DNA of 64,000 bases from Streptomyces rhizosphaerihabitans (lineage in GTDB: Bacteria > Actinomycetota > Actinomycetes > Streptomycetales > Streptomycetaceae): positions 217,884-281,883 of the forward strand of contig NZ_JAODTZ010000006.1 in NCBI RefSeq assembly GCF_025399795.1, read 5' to 3'. Positions 37,877 through 46,381 of the stretch are shown here, piece by piece (positions within the stretch are counted from its first letter, which is position 1; each line of letters starts with the position of its first letter). The notes beneath the pieces are model-generated. The model saw only the letters and a list, made by a program, of their open reading frames with translations, was not told where the DNA came from and made no database searches. Made by a program: the position numbers and the translations under genes.

Positions 37877-38572
37877 ATGGCACCGATCGCTGATCCCCCG
37901 CACCGGAACGGGCTTCTCGTCGTCCAGCCGCTCAAGAAGCGGCGCTGTGTCGAGTGCCGGAACGGGCCCCTCGCGCTGCTGGTGCTGGAGGAGGGGGCAC
38001 CTCGGTGTCTGGACTGTGCGGATCTCGGGCACCTGGTGTTCCTGCCGCGCGGCGACACCGCCCTGACGCGCAGATCGCGGGAGGGCAGCACGCTGTCGGC
38101 CGTGGTGGTGCGGTTCAACCGGCGGCGGGGCCGGTACGAACGGCAGGGCGTCATGGTCGAGGAGGTGGCGCTCTCCCGGGCCGAGGAGCGGTGTCTTGCG
38201 GACGCGGAGGCGCGGCGGCGACGCCGCGCCCGGGACGCGCGACGCCGGGAGGCGGAGGATGTCCGCTTCACGGACGCGTTCGCGCGGGAGATACGCCGAC
38301 TGTTTCCATACTGTCCGGCCGACCGGGCGCGAGTGATCGCCGCGCATGCCTCGGTGCGCGGCAGCGGGCGGGTCGGGCGGAGCTCGGCGGGCCGCGCGCT
38401 GTCCGAGGCGGCCGTGACCGCTGCGGTCCGCGCGTCCGTGCGGCACACGGAGACTCCGTACGACCAACTGCTGATGAGCGGCGTTTCGCGGTACGAGGCG
38501 CGCCGCAGGATCGCGGCCACGGTGGACACAAGGCTCTGGGAATGGCGTGACGACATCACCGCGCGGGCGTGA
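37877..38572 (+). CDS. DUF2293-domain protein
   Basis: 231 residues. N terminus has a four-Cys pair CVEC...CLDC (residues 24-27 and 44-47), a likely zinc ribbon. A very basic middle (ARRRRRARDARRREAED) leads to the DUF2293 core FTDAFAREIRRLFPYCPADRARVIAAHASVRGSGRVGRS and a helical end (HTETPYDQLLMSGVSRYEARRRIA). Function unknown; the layout suggests nucleic-acid binding. GGAAGGAA before ATG. Divergent from the kinase-like gene. Confidence 0.85.
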   Translation: MAPIADPPHRNGLLVVQPLKKRRCVECRNGPLALLVLEEGAPRCLDCADLGHLVFLPRGDTALTRRSREGSTLSAVVVRFNRRRGRYERQGVMVEEVALSRAEERCLADAEARRRRRARDARRREAEDVRFTDAFAREIRRLFPYCPADRARVIAAHASVRGSGRVGRSSAGRALSEAAVTAAVRASVRHTETPYDQLLMSGVSRYEARRRIAATVDTRLWEWRDDITARA

Positions 38573-38632
38573 GTGGACGTTCGCGCAGGTGTGAGTGGAC
38601 GTTCGGCGGGCGTGAGTGGACGCTCGCGCAGG
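38569..38632. repeat. 21-22 base tandem repeat starting at the DUF2293 stop codon
   Basis: GTGAGTGGACGTTCG-type units start at 38569, 38591 and 38612, alternating GCAGGT and GGCGGGC ends. The first copy contains the TGA stop (38570-38572). Confidence 0.75.
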
Positions 38633-38741
38633 TGTCCGCGCCGCTCGGCCATGGCCACCGTCGTCGTGGCGGATTTCACTTGTGGTGACGATCGGCGCTG
38701 TGCAGGATCTTGGGCCCGGCCGGTTCGACGTGGGAGTGGAC

Positions 38742-39221
38742 ATGATCGATGGACCGTATTTCGTGCTGACGCTGCTGGGGGTACTCGGCTGCGGGCTGGT
38801 GGCGGGGGTGTTCTTCGGGTTCTCGACCTTCGTGATGAAGGCGCTCGCCCAGCTGCCGCCGGCGCAGGGAGTCGCCGCGATGAACGCGATCAACGTCGCC
38901 GCGGTCCGCCCCCCGTTCATGCTGGCGTTCATCGGGTCGGCGGTGCTGTGCTCGGTGCTGGCGGTGGTGACCTTCGTACTGCTGCCCGACGAGGGGACGG
39001 TGGAGTTGCTGCTCGGCAGCGCGCTGTATCTGTTCGGGGCGTTCGGGGTGACGATCGCGGCGAACGTCCCGCGCAATGACGCGCTGCTGAAGCTGGACCC
39101 CGGAACATCGGAGGCCGCCGTCTACTGGCCCACGTATGTACGCCAGTGGACGATGTGGAATCACGTCCGCACCGCGGCCGCGGCCGCCGCGGCCGTGTCG
39201 TACGCGCTCGCCCTCACCTGA
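38742..39221 (+). CDS. DUF1772 / anthrone-oxygenase-like membrane protein
   Basis: 159 residues, four membrane helices: YFVLTLLGVLGCGLVAGVFFGF, PPFMLAFIGSAVLCSVLAVV, LLGSALYLFGAFGVTIAANV and a last Ala-rich one. The stretch FFGFSTFVMKALAQLPPAQGVAAMNAIN and NVPRNDALLKLDP then WPTYVRQWTMWNHVRT is the DUF1772 pattern, a family that includes fungal anthrone oxygenase. Activity in bacteria is not known. GGGAG precedes the ATG. Confidence 0.88.
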   Translation: MIDGPYFVLTLLGVLGCGLVAGVFFGFSTFVMKALAQLPPAQGVAAMNAINVAAVRPPFMLAFIGSAVLCSVLAVVTFVLLPDEGTVELLLGSALYLFGAFGVTIAANVPRNDALLKLDPGTSEAAVYWPTYVRQWTMWNHVRTAAAAAAAVSYALALT

Positions 39222-39524
39222 GCCGTCCGCCGCTCCCCGACTGTGTGCGCCCGCGCCTCACCGACTGTGTGCGCCCGCGCCTCACCAGCCGGGAGCGCGT
39301 CCGTCCCACCTTCGACCGGGCGCGTCCGTCCCTCCCTCGGCTGTGTGCACGTCCGCCCTCGTCCGAGCCCGCGTCCGAGCCCGCGGTCCGCTGTCGTCTG
39401 GGGCGGCGGCGTATGCGCGGGCGACGTATCGTGGCGGGAAAGGAGTGCCGCCCGGATTCCGTGGCCGATGACGGCCGACGGCCGTGCTGCCCCGCACCGG
39501 TACGCGTACATGAGGGAGACGGCC
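39222..39524. other. Intergenic region before gltD with a duplicated 24-base unit
   Basis: 303 bases without a gene. Two perfect tandem copies of a 24-base unit at 39237-39260 and 39261-39284 (CCGACTGTGTGCGCC then CGCGCCTCA), just after the DUF1772 stop. The gltD promoter must lie in the rest. Confidence 0.6.
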
Positions 39525-41018
39525 ATGGCCGATCCCAAGGGTTTCATGACCACACCGCGCCAGGAGTATCCGCGCCGGCCCGTCCAGGAGCGGGTGCGGG
39601 ACTGGAACGAGGTGTACGTGCCCGGAGCCCTGCTGCCGATCATCGAGAAACAGGCCGACCGGTGCATGGACTGCGGCATCCCCTTCTGTCATGACGCGTG
39701 CCCCCTGGGCAACCTGATCCCCGAGTGGAACGACCTGGTCTCGCGCGACGACTGGCGGGCGGCGAGCGACCGGCTGCACGCCACGAACAACTTCCCCGAG
39801 TTCACCGGCCGGTTGTGCCCCGCGCCGTGCGAGGCCGGCTGTGTGCTGGCGATCAACCAGCCGGCAGTCACCATCAAGAACGTCGAGGTCGCCATCGCCG
39901 ACCGTGCCTGGGAGGACGGATTCACACGGCCGCAGCCGCCGGACCGGCTCTCGGGACGGACGGTCGCGATCGTCGGTTCGGGGCCCACCGGGCTCGCCGC
40001 GGCACAGCAGCTGACGCGGGCCGGGCACACGGTGGCCGTGTACGAACGGGCCGACCGGATCGGCGGCCTGCTGCGGTACGGAATCCCCGCGTTCAAGATG
40101 GAGAAGCGACAGCTGGACCGGCGACTGGCCCAGATGCGTGCGGAGGGAACCAAGTTCCGCACCTCGACGACGATCGGCACCGACATCGGGGCGACCGAAC
40201 TCAAGGCACGCTACGACGCCGTGATACTGGCGCTCGGGGCCACAGCCTGGCGCGAACTGGACGTACCCGGACGGCAGTTGTCCGGCATCCATCAGGCCAT
40301 GGAATATCTTCCGCTGGCCGACCGGGTGTGCGAGGGGGATCTGGAGGTCTCTCCGTTGTCCGCGGCGGGCCGGCATGTGGTGATCGTCGGCGGCGGTGAC
40401 ACCGGAGCCGACTGCCTGGGGACGGCCGTACGTGAGGGCGCCGCGTCCGTGACCCAGCTCGACATCTATCCGCAGCCGGAGGCCGAGCGCGACGAGGATG
40501 CCGAGCCGTGGCCTACATATCCGAAGATCTACCGGCTCTCCGCCGCGCACGAGGAGGCCGGCGCGCTGGGCACGGCACCCGCCGCGGACGCGGACGCGCG
40601 GCTCTTCGCCGCGTCCACGCTCCAGTTCGGCGGAGGCGCCGACGGGCGGGTGCGCTCGCTGCATCTCGTCGAGGTCGACGAGCGGCGACGCCCGATACCC
40701 GGTTCCGGCCGGACCCTGCCGGCCGACCTCGTGCTGCTCGCGCTCGGCTTCCTGGGCCCGGACCGGCACGACGGCCTGATCGACCAGCTGGGACTGGTTC
40801 TTGAGCCGCGCGGCACGATCGCCCGCGGCGCCGACTTCGACACGAACGTGCCCGGGGTGTACGCCGCCGGGGACGCGGCACGCGGCGCGTCGCTCGTCGT
40901 GTGGGCGATCGCCGAGGGCCGGGCGGTCGCCTCGGCCGTGGACCGGGCGCTGAGCGGAGCGGCCCGTACGCGCCTGCCGGCCCCGATCGGCCCGTACGAC
41001 CGTCCCATGACCGCTTAG
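39525..41018 (+). CDS. gltD: Glutamate synthase small-subunit-like flavoprotein, stand-alone
   Basis: 497 residues from MADPKGFMTTPRQEYPRRP (94 open codons upstream rejected; GGGAG precedes the ATG). Cys motifs for iron-sulfur clusters CMDCGIPFCHDACPLGN and CPAPCEAGC, FAD site VAIVGSGPTGLAAAQQL, NADPH site VVIVGGGDTGADCLGTA and C-terminal GVYAAGDAARGASLVVWAI. GltD passes electrons from NADPH to the large subunit, but no gltB is adjacent. It may serve a remote gltB or, like several solo paralogues, another electron acceptor. Confidence 0.92.
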   Translation: MADPKGFMTTPRQEYPRRPVQERVRDWNEVYVPGALLPIIEKQADRCMDCGIPFCHDACPLGNLIPEWNDLVSRDDWRAASDRLHATNNFPEFTGRLCPAPCEAGCVLAINQPAVTIKNVEVAIADRAWEDGFTRPQPPDRLSGRTVAIVGSGPTGLAAAQQLTRAGHTVAVYERADRIGGLLRYGIPAFKMEKRQLDRRLAQMRAEGTKFRTSTTIGTDIGATELKARYDAVILALGATAWRELDVPGRQLSGIHQAMEYLPLADRVCEGDLEVSPLSAAGRHVVIVGGGDTGADCLGTAVREGAASVTQLDIYPQPEAERDEDAEPWPTYPKIYRLSAAHEEAGALGTAPAADADARLFAASTLQFGGGADGRVRSLHLVEVDERRRPIPGSGRTLPADLVLLALGFLGPDRHDGLIDQLGLVLEPRGTIARGADFDTNVPGVYAAGDAARGASLVVWAIAEGRAVASAVDRALSGAARTRLPAPIGPYDRPMTA

Positions 41019-41068
41019 CGCCGAGGACCGGCCGCGAGGCGCGGGCCGGACACCGGGCGGGCAGCGCC

Positions 41069-41635
41069 TCAGCGGCGTTCGTCCGTGCCGGCCACCTTCG
41101 CCGTCGACAGAGCGACCCTGTTCCAGGTGTTGATCGCGAAGATCAGTGCGAGGACGTGACCCAGTTCCTGGTCGTCGAAGTGGGCTGCCGCCTCGGCGTA
41201 GACGTCGTCGGGCACACCCGCGTCGGCGACCAGCGTCACCGCCTCGGTCAGGGCGAGGGCGGCCTGCTCCTTGGACGTGAAGAAATGACGGGCCTCGCGC
41301 CAGACCGCGACCATGTGCAGCCGGTCCTCGCTCTCACCTGCCTTACGGGCATCGTTGGTGTGCATGTGGAGGCAGTACGCGCAGTGGTTGAGGTGCGAGG
41401 CGCGGATCTGGATCAGTTCCACGAGGGCCGGGTCGAGTCCCTCGCGGGCCGCCGCGTCGAAGCCGATGAGGGCGCGGAAGACCTTCGGGGCGGACTTCGC
41501 GAGGTCGAGCCGGGCGGCTCCGGGCATGGCCGTCCCACCGGCGCCGACTGCGTCGGCAGCACCCGCTGCGGCCGTCGTGGTGCTCGGGTTCGTCGTGATG
41601 CTCGGGTTCGTCGTGGTGTTCGTGTTCGTCGTCAT
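41069..41635 (-). CDS. Carboxymuconolactone-decarboxylase/AhpD-like peroxidase-type protein
   Basis: 188 residues from MTTNTNTTTNPS; 152 from MPGAARLDLAK (41527) if the Thr/Asn repeat is not translated. AhpD-type active site HCAYCLHMHTNDARKAGESE with the CxxC pair (around residue 96) and the helical bundle (EREARHFFTSKEQAALALTEAVTLV-like). Such proteins recycle peroxiredoxins or reduce peroxides. The N-terminal 20 residues come from a short DNA repeat (ACGACGAACCCGAGC). Divergent from the MocR-type regulator 47 bases away, which may control it. Confidence 0.87.
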   Translation of the reverse strand: MTTNTNTTTNPSITTNPSTTTAAAGAADAVGAGGTAMPGAARLDLAKSAPKVFRALIGFDAAAREGLDPALVELIQIRASHLNHCAYCLHMHTNDARKAGESEDRLHMVAVWREARHFFTSKEQAALALTEAVTLVADAGVPDDVYAEAAAHFDDQELGHVLALIFAINTWNRVALSTAKVAGTDERR

Positions 41636-41682
41636 GACCATGAATCTACGGGCCGGATAGACCGACTGTAGGGTGCATTTCC

Positions 41683-43122
41683 ATGGCGGAATCATGGGTC
41701 AATTCTGCGGAGCGGATCGGTGCCGATCTGCACCTGGAGCTGTCGGGTCCCGGCGGGCGGCGAGCCGCGCTGACCCGCGCGCTGCGCGAGGCCGTGCGCA
41801 GCGGGAGGCTCGTGCCGGGCACCCGGCTGCCGCCGTACCGCTCGCTCGCCACGGACCTCGGCGTCGCGCGCAACACGGTCGCCGACGCGTACGCCGAGCT
41901 CGTCGCCGAGGGCTGGCTGACCGCCCGGCAGGGCTCGGGCACCCGGGTCGCCGCGGGGGTGACTCCCCCGCACAGGAGGCAACGGGCGGGCGCCGCCTCG
42001 CCGGGCGCTCCCTCGCGCGTGCCCAGGAAGGCGCCCCGCGCGCGTGGTCCCCGGCACGACCTGCGGCAGGGCACTCCGGACGCATCGTCGTTCCCGCGTG
42101 CCGCATGGCTGGCGTCCGCTCGCCGGGCCCTCCAGCAGGCACCCAACGAGGCTTTCGGGCCCGGTGATCCGGCCGGGCGGGCAGAGCTGCGGGAAGCGCT
42201 CGCGGAGTACCTGGCCCGGGCGCGCGGGGTGCGCACGGAGCCCGGACGGATCGTGATCTGTTCGGGCTTCGCCCATGCCCTGCGTCTGCTCTTCCCGCAG
42301 GTCCTCAGGGGTCCGCTGGCGGTCGAGTCGTACGGTCTCGGCTTCCACCGGCAGCTCCTGGCCGACGCCTCCGTACGGACCGTACCCCTTCCGCTGGACG
42401 AAGACGGCGCACTGGTCGGCGAGTTGGGGCGTGAGCGGGCCGTGCTGCTCACGCCCGCGCACCAGTTCCCCACCGGCGGCCCGCTGCACGCCGAGCGGCG
42501 TGCGGCGGTGGTCGACTGGGCACGCGCGCGGGACGGAGTGATCCTGGAGGACGACTACGACGGGGAGTTCCGCTACGACCGCAAACCCGTGGGCGCGTTG
42601 CAGGGGCTGGACCCGGAGCGGGTCATCCACATCGGCTCGGTCAGCAAGAGCCTGTCACCGGCGCTGCGGCTCGGCTGGATGGTCCTTCCGGAGCGGTTCG
42701 TCGATCCCGTGCTGGAGACCAAGGGCGAACGAGAGGCGTGGGCGAGCGCATTGGACCAGCTGACGCTCGCGGACTTCATCGACTCCGGTTCGTACGACCG
42801 TCACGTGCGGCGTATGCGGCAGCGGTACCGGGGGCGGCGCGACCGGCTGGTGGCCACGCTCGCCGCGCGTGCGCCGCACATCGAGGTCACCGGGATCGCG
42901 GCCGGGCTGCACGCGGTACTGCGGCTGCCGCCGGGGACCGAGCGGTCGGCCGTCAAGGCGGCCGTCTGGCAAGGGGTCGCGCTCGACGGGCTCGCCGAGT
43001 TCCGGCACCCGGAGGCAGCGATGTCCGCGCCGGACGGACTGGTGGTGGGGTATGCGACACCCGCGGAACATGCCTACGGGGCGGCGCTGGACGCGCTGTG
43101 CGACGTACTGCCGCCCCGCTGA
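41683..43122 (+). CDS. MocR/PdxR-type GntR regulator with aminotransferase domain
   Basis: 479 residues. N-terminal winged HTH (LTRALREAVRSGRLVPGTRLPPYRSLATDLGVARNTVADAYAEL), a linker rich in Arg/Ala/Pro (residues 90-130), then a fold-type I aminotransferase domain with ILEDDYDGEFRYDR and the PLP-binding lysine in HIGSVSKSLSPALRLGW. PdxR proteins sense PLP and control pyridoxal synthesis; others control GABA or taurine genes. Here the divergent AhpD-like gene is the nearest target. Confidence 0.92.
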   Translation: MAESWVNSAERIGADLHLELSGPGGRRAALTRALREAVRSGRLVPGTRLPPYRSLATDLGVARNTVADAYAELVAEGWLTARQGSGTRVAAGVTPPHRRQRAGAASPGAPSRVPRKAPRARGPRHDLRQGTPDASSFPRAAWLASARRALQQAPNEAFGPGDPAGRAELREALAEYLARARGVRTEPGRIVICSGFAHALRLLFPQVLRGPLAVESYGLGFHRQLLADASVRTVPLPLDEDGALVGELGRERAVLLTPAHQFPTGGPLHAERRAAVVDWARARDGVILEDDYDGEFRYDRKPVGALQGLDPERVIHIGSVSKSLSPALRLGWMVLPERFVDPVLETKGEREAWASALDQLTLADFIDSGSYDRHVRRMRQRYRGRRDRLVATLAARAPHIEVTGIAAGLHAVLRLPPGTERSAVKAAVWQGVALDGLAEFRHPEAAMSAPDGLVVGYATPAEHAYGAALDALCDVLPPR

Positions 43123-43224
43123 GCGCGCTCGTCCCGGCGCCGCACCGACGGCCGGCCGACGCCAGACCGCCCTCGTGACCGTCCCGTCGCATCGCGCCGT
43201 GGAGGACCCACACCCCGAAAGCCC

Positions 43225-43273
43225 GCACCCCGCCGCTGCGTCCCGTTACCCGGGAAACGCGACGGCGGGGTGC
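43225..43273. terminator. Bidirectional terminator-like hairpin
   Basis: GCACCCCGCCG (43225-43235) pairs perfectly with CGGCGGGGTGC (43263-43273), with a further inner stem (CCCG/CGGG) in the loop. Lies between convergent genes. Confidence 0.8.
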
Positions 43274-43291
43274 GCAACTCCCTTGAAAAAC

Positions 43292-44095
43292 CTATGGTTT
43301 GCGTCCCACCGCCCCGTACCCGGGGATGACCCCGTCGTCCTGACCCGGCACCGGTTCGCCCAGCTCCGGGTGCCACTGGTGGACCACCGCCGCGCCCGGC
43401 TCGACCAGGTCCAGGCCGTCGAAGAAGCGGGTGAACTCCTCGCGGGAGCGCAGTGCCAGGGTGACGCCCGCCGCCTTGAGCTTCGCGATCGCCGCCGCCG
43501 ACTCCTCGGGAGTGAAGTCGGCGGTGGCGTGGGTGACCATCAGGTAGCTGCCGGAGGGCAGTTCGGACAGCAGCCGGCCGACCAGGGCGTGCGCGCCGTC
43601 CGCGTCGGAGACGAAGTGGAGCAGCGCCACGAGGGAGAGCGCCACGGGCCGGCCGAAGTCCAGGACTTTCCTGGCCCCGTCGAGAATGGCGTCCGGGTCC
43701 CGCACATCGGCCTGCAGATACTCGGTCACTCCCACGTCCGAGCTGCGCAGCAGGGCTGCCGCGTGAGCCAGCACGATCGGGTCGTTGTCGCAGTACACGA
43801 CCCGTGCGTCGGGTGCGACGGCCTGCGCGATCTGGTGAAGGTTCGGCTCGGTCGGGATCCCGGTGCCGATGTCGAGGAACTGCCGCACACCGTTCTGGGC
43901 CAGCCAGCGGGTGGCACGGTGCATGAAGGCGCGGTTGACTCGGGCCATCACCGGAACCCTCGGCTCGAGGGCGAGCATCTGACGGCCCATTTCCTCGTCG
44001 ACGGGGTAGTTGTCCTTGCCGCCGAGATACCAGTCGTACATCCGCGCGGGATGCGGCTTGCTCGTGTCGATTCCTATGGGGGGCTGCCCGGTCAT
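43292..44095 (-). CDS. SAM-dependent methyltransferase (DUF574 family)
   Basis: 267 residues. Family signature at the N terminus IDTSKPHPARMYDWYLGGKDNYPVD, then QFLDIGTGIPTEPNLHQIAQ (SAM site), VVYCDNDPIVLAHAAALL and DFGRPVALSLVALLHFV. These are abundant in Streptomyces, where they often lie beside XRE/DUF397 regulator clusters, as here. Methyl acceptor unknown. Confidence 0.94.
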   Translation of the reverse strand: MTGQPPIGIDTSKPHPARMYDWYLGGKDNYPVDEEMGRQMLALEPRVPVMARVNRAFMHRATRWLAQNGVRQFLDIGTGIPTEPNLHQIAQAVAPDARVVYCDNDPIVLAHAAALLRSSDVGVTEYLQADVRDPDAILDGARKVLDFGRPVALSLVALLHFVSDADGAHALVGRLLSELPSGSYLMVTHATADFTPEESAAAIAKLKAAGVTLALRSREEFTRFFDGLDLVEPGAAVVHQWHPELGEPVPGQDDGVIPGYGAVGRKP

Positions 44096-44180
44096 GACGG
44101 TCTCCGTAAGTCCGCGCCGTGGTAAGTGATCAACTCGGAACCAAATTCAGGGAAGTCGGGGAAAAGAGAAAACAAGTCGT

Positions 44181-44459
44181 TCAGGAAAGAAGGAAGTCCG
44201 CCTCTCCCGCTTTCGCGCCCTGGATGAACGCGGTCATCTCGCCGGGCGTGTAGATGAGGGCGGGACCGTCCGGATCCGCCGACTGACGCACGGCGATACG
44301 GCCGTCGGCGAGTTTCATCGCCTCCAGGCAGTTGCCGCCGTTGCCGCCGCTCCACGGCTTGTGCCAGCCCTCGCTGCCCAGTTCACGGGCGGGCATTCCG
44401 TTGTAGATGCGCACGTTGCCTATTCGCGGGTTGATGCGTTCCGGCGTGATGCGTTCCAT
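44181..44459 (-). CDS. DUF397 small protein
   Basis: 92 residues. DUF397 core WHKPWSGGNGGNCLEAMKL, IAVRQSADPDGPALIYTPGEMTAFIQGAKAGEADFL. Small partners of WhiJ-type XRE regulators in Streptomyces; the pair is thought to act as regulator plus antagonist. ATG directly abuts the stop codon of the XRE gene (no spacer), so translation is coupled. Confidence 0.95.
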   Translation of the reverse strand: MERITPERINPRIGNVRIYNGMPARELGSEGWHKPWSGGNGGNCLEAMKLADGRIAVRQSADPDGPALIYTPGEMTAFIQGAKAGEADFLLS

Positions 44460-45320
44460 TCACAGCTCCTTGCGGAGATCCCGGAGGATCTCCTTCGTGC
44501 GATGTGCCGTAGCGGCTTGAGCCGCCATGCGGTCCATGACCTCGAGGTGGGTCGCCACCTCGGAACGCGCGTCCAGGTAGACGGCGCCGGTCAGGTACTC
44601 GCTGTAGACCATGTCCGGGAGTTCCGGCATGGCAAATCGGAACAGCACGAAGGGCCCGTACGTGCCGGGGTGCGGACCCGAGGAGAACGGGATCACCTGC
44701 AACGTCACATGGGGCAGCTTCGTGGCCTGAAGCAACTTGTCGATCTGAGCACGCATCACCTCGGGGCCGCCGATGGTACGGCGCAGCACCGTCTCGTCCA
44801 TCACGGCCCATATCCGGGGTGCGTCCGCGCGTGTGAGCAGATCCTGGCGTTGCATGCGCAGCGCCACATGACGCTCGATGTCCTCGGGCCTGGTCTGCCC
44901 GATGGCCCCCGCCTTCAGGACGCCGCGGGCGTAGTCCTCGGTCTGCAACAGACCGGGAACGAAGTGCGGTTCGTAGGAGCGCAGGAGTGCGGCGGCCCCT
45001 TCCAGACTGACGTGCATGGAGAACCAGTCGGGCAGGATGTCGTGGAACCGCTGCCACCAGCCGGGTTTGTTGGCGTCCTCCGCCAGTTGGACGAAGGCCT
45101 CGGCCTCCTCGTCGCCGACACCGTACGACTTCAGCAGGAGCTGGAGGTACGGGATCTTGAGGGAGACCTCGGCCATCTCCATACGGCGGACCGTCGCGGG
45201 GGCCACGCGCAGGATCCGCGCGGCCTCCTCACGCTTGAGACCCGCGCGTTCCCGCAGGTCCAGCAGTCGCCGGCCGAGGACGACCTGGCCGACCGTCGGC
45301 GCGGACCGCGGTTCGCTCAC
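44460..45320 (-). CDS. XRE-family regulator with DUF5753 domain (WhiJ type)
   Basis: 286 residues from the GTG with GGAGG upstream; over 100 open codons before it are not supported. HTH: LGRRLLDLRERAGLKREEAARILRVAPATVRRME. Then the DUF5753 ligand-type domain FVPGLLQTEDYARGVLKAG, DETVLRRTIGGPEVMRAQIDKLL and VQVIPFSSGPHPGTYGPFVLFRF-like blocks. WhiJ-like regulators control development or antibiotic genes. Together with DUF397 and the divergent HATPase it forms a typical three-part cluster. Confidence 0.94.
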   Translation of the reverse strand: MSEPRSAPTVGQVVLGRRLLDLRERAGLKREEAARILRVAPATVRRMEMAEVSLKIPYLQLLLKSYGVGDEEAEAFVQLAEDANKPGWWQRFHDILPDWFSMHVSLEGAAALLRSYEPHFVPGLLQTEDYARGVLKAGAIGQTRPEDIERHVALRMQRQDLLTRADAPRIWAVMDETVLRRTIGGPEVMRAQIDKLLQATKLPHVTLQVIPFSSGPHPGTYGPFVLFRFAMPELPDMVYSEYLTGAVYLDARSEVATHLEVMDRMAAQAATAHRTKEILRDLRKEL

Positions 45321-45481
45321 GTCCCACCTCCACTGAGTCCGGACAGCCCGGTCGGCGCCGTCCGGGTTCTTCCTCGTCTTCCTCGACGATCCCAACTGGC
45401 GCCGCTCGGCTTGCTGTTGCCAGCAGTGTGCCACGCACCCCCACGGCGTCACACGGCACTCTGCATTTTTCAGAGTGAGTC

Positions 45482-45510
45482 TTGCCAAGTGTTCGCGGCG
45501 CGGCGATAGT
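45482..45510 (+). promoter_or_regulatory. Promoter for a leaderless HATPase gene, inside an inverted repeat
   Basis: TTGCCA (45482-45487), 17-base spacer, GATAGT (45505-45510). The expected start of transcription, 7-8 bases on, is the GTG at 45518. CTTGCCA (45481-45487) and TGGCAAG (45510-45516) form an inverted repeat across the promoter, a possible operator for the divergent XRE protein. Confidence 0.6.
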
Positions 45511-45517
45511 GGCAAGC

Positions 45518-46381
45518 GTGATTCCGTCCGCGCCGTTAGGAACAGACGCCGCCGAAGACCGGTTCGGTCTCCGTGCCGCCATGGGGCAGCATCCCGGAGC
45601 GGCCGCCGAGCGCCGGTTCCGCTTCGAGCTGGCCGCACACCCGGGCTCCGTGGCTCAGGCGAGACGCCTGACCCGGTCCCGCCTGTCCGGCTGGGCGGTG
45701 TGCGAGGACACCTGCGACACGGCGGCCCTCGTGGTCTCGGAGCTGGTCACCAACGCGATCGTGCACGCCGCCGGGCAACGCGTCGTCTGCGAGCTGCACG
45801 ACGCCGACGACCTGGTGCGCATAGCCGTGTGCGACGAGGGATGCGCTCCGGGTGAGCCGCACCCTTCCCCGCAACGGCCCGACGAGGAGCACGGGAGGGG
45901 ATTGCTTCTCGTCGCGGCAGTGTCCAGGGCCTGGGGGGCCCAGGACACCGGGCCCGGCCTGCTGGTGTGGGCGGAGATCGCGCGCTCGGCAGGCCGGGCC
46001 GATGACACCGCCGACACCACCCGGGAGACCTGGCCGGACCCGGACGACCTGGACGAACTGGACCGGCTCGACGCCGAGTTCACGGCCGGGTCGGACCTGG
46101 GGCTGGCCGGCCGGCCCCGCGAAGCCCGGTCCGGCCAGGGCCCGTCCGACGCGGACACCGGCCCGCGGGCGGATTTGGGCTGGAGCGCGAAGAAGCCTCC
46201 GAACGACGGTCGGGGCACGGGGGCGGAGGGATCCTGGGGGGCGGGAACCGTGGGGAACCCTCAGTCTCCCTCCGCCCGGAGCGGGAGTCAGGATCGGGAC
46301 CCGCAGGGGGATCGGGACCCGCGTCGGGAACGGGATCAGGACAGGGAACGAGACAGGGAACGGGAACGGGAGAGCCTGTGA
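45518..46381 (+). CDS. ATP-binding HATPase (RsbW/SpoIIAB-like) regulator with repetitive tail
   Basis: 287 residues from the GTG placed by the promoter; ATG at 45581 is an alternative. HATPase_c motifs ALVVSELVTNAIVHAAG (N box), VCDEGCAPGEPH (G1) and HGRGLLLVAAVSRAWG (G2) as in anti-sigma kinases. No histidine phosphorylation site, as expected for this class. The last 110 residues are low complexity and end in Asp/Arg/Glu repeats (DRERDRERERESL), coded by short tandem repeats. Overlaps the next gene by GTGA. Confidence 0.9.
   Translation: MIPSAPLGTDAAEDRFGLRAAMGQHPGAAAERRFRFELAAHPGSVAQARRLTRSRLSGWAVCEDTCDTAALVVSELVTNAIVHAAGQRVVCELHDADDLVRIAVCDEGCAPGEPHPSPQRPDEEHGRGLLLVAAVSRAWGAQDTGPGLLVWAEIARSAGRADDTADTTRETWPDPDDLDELDRLDAEFTAGSDLGLAGRPREARSGQGPSDADTGPRADLGWSAKKPPNDGRGTGAEGSWGAGTVGNPQSPSARSGSQDRDPQGDRDPRRERDQDRERDRERERESL
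46290..46380. repeat. Short purine-rich repeats coding the HATPase tail
   Basis: Repeated GGGAACGGGA / CAGGGAACGAGA-type 6-12 base units read as alternating Arg, Asp and Glu codons in the end of the HATPase gene. Confidence 0.65.
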
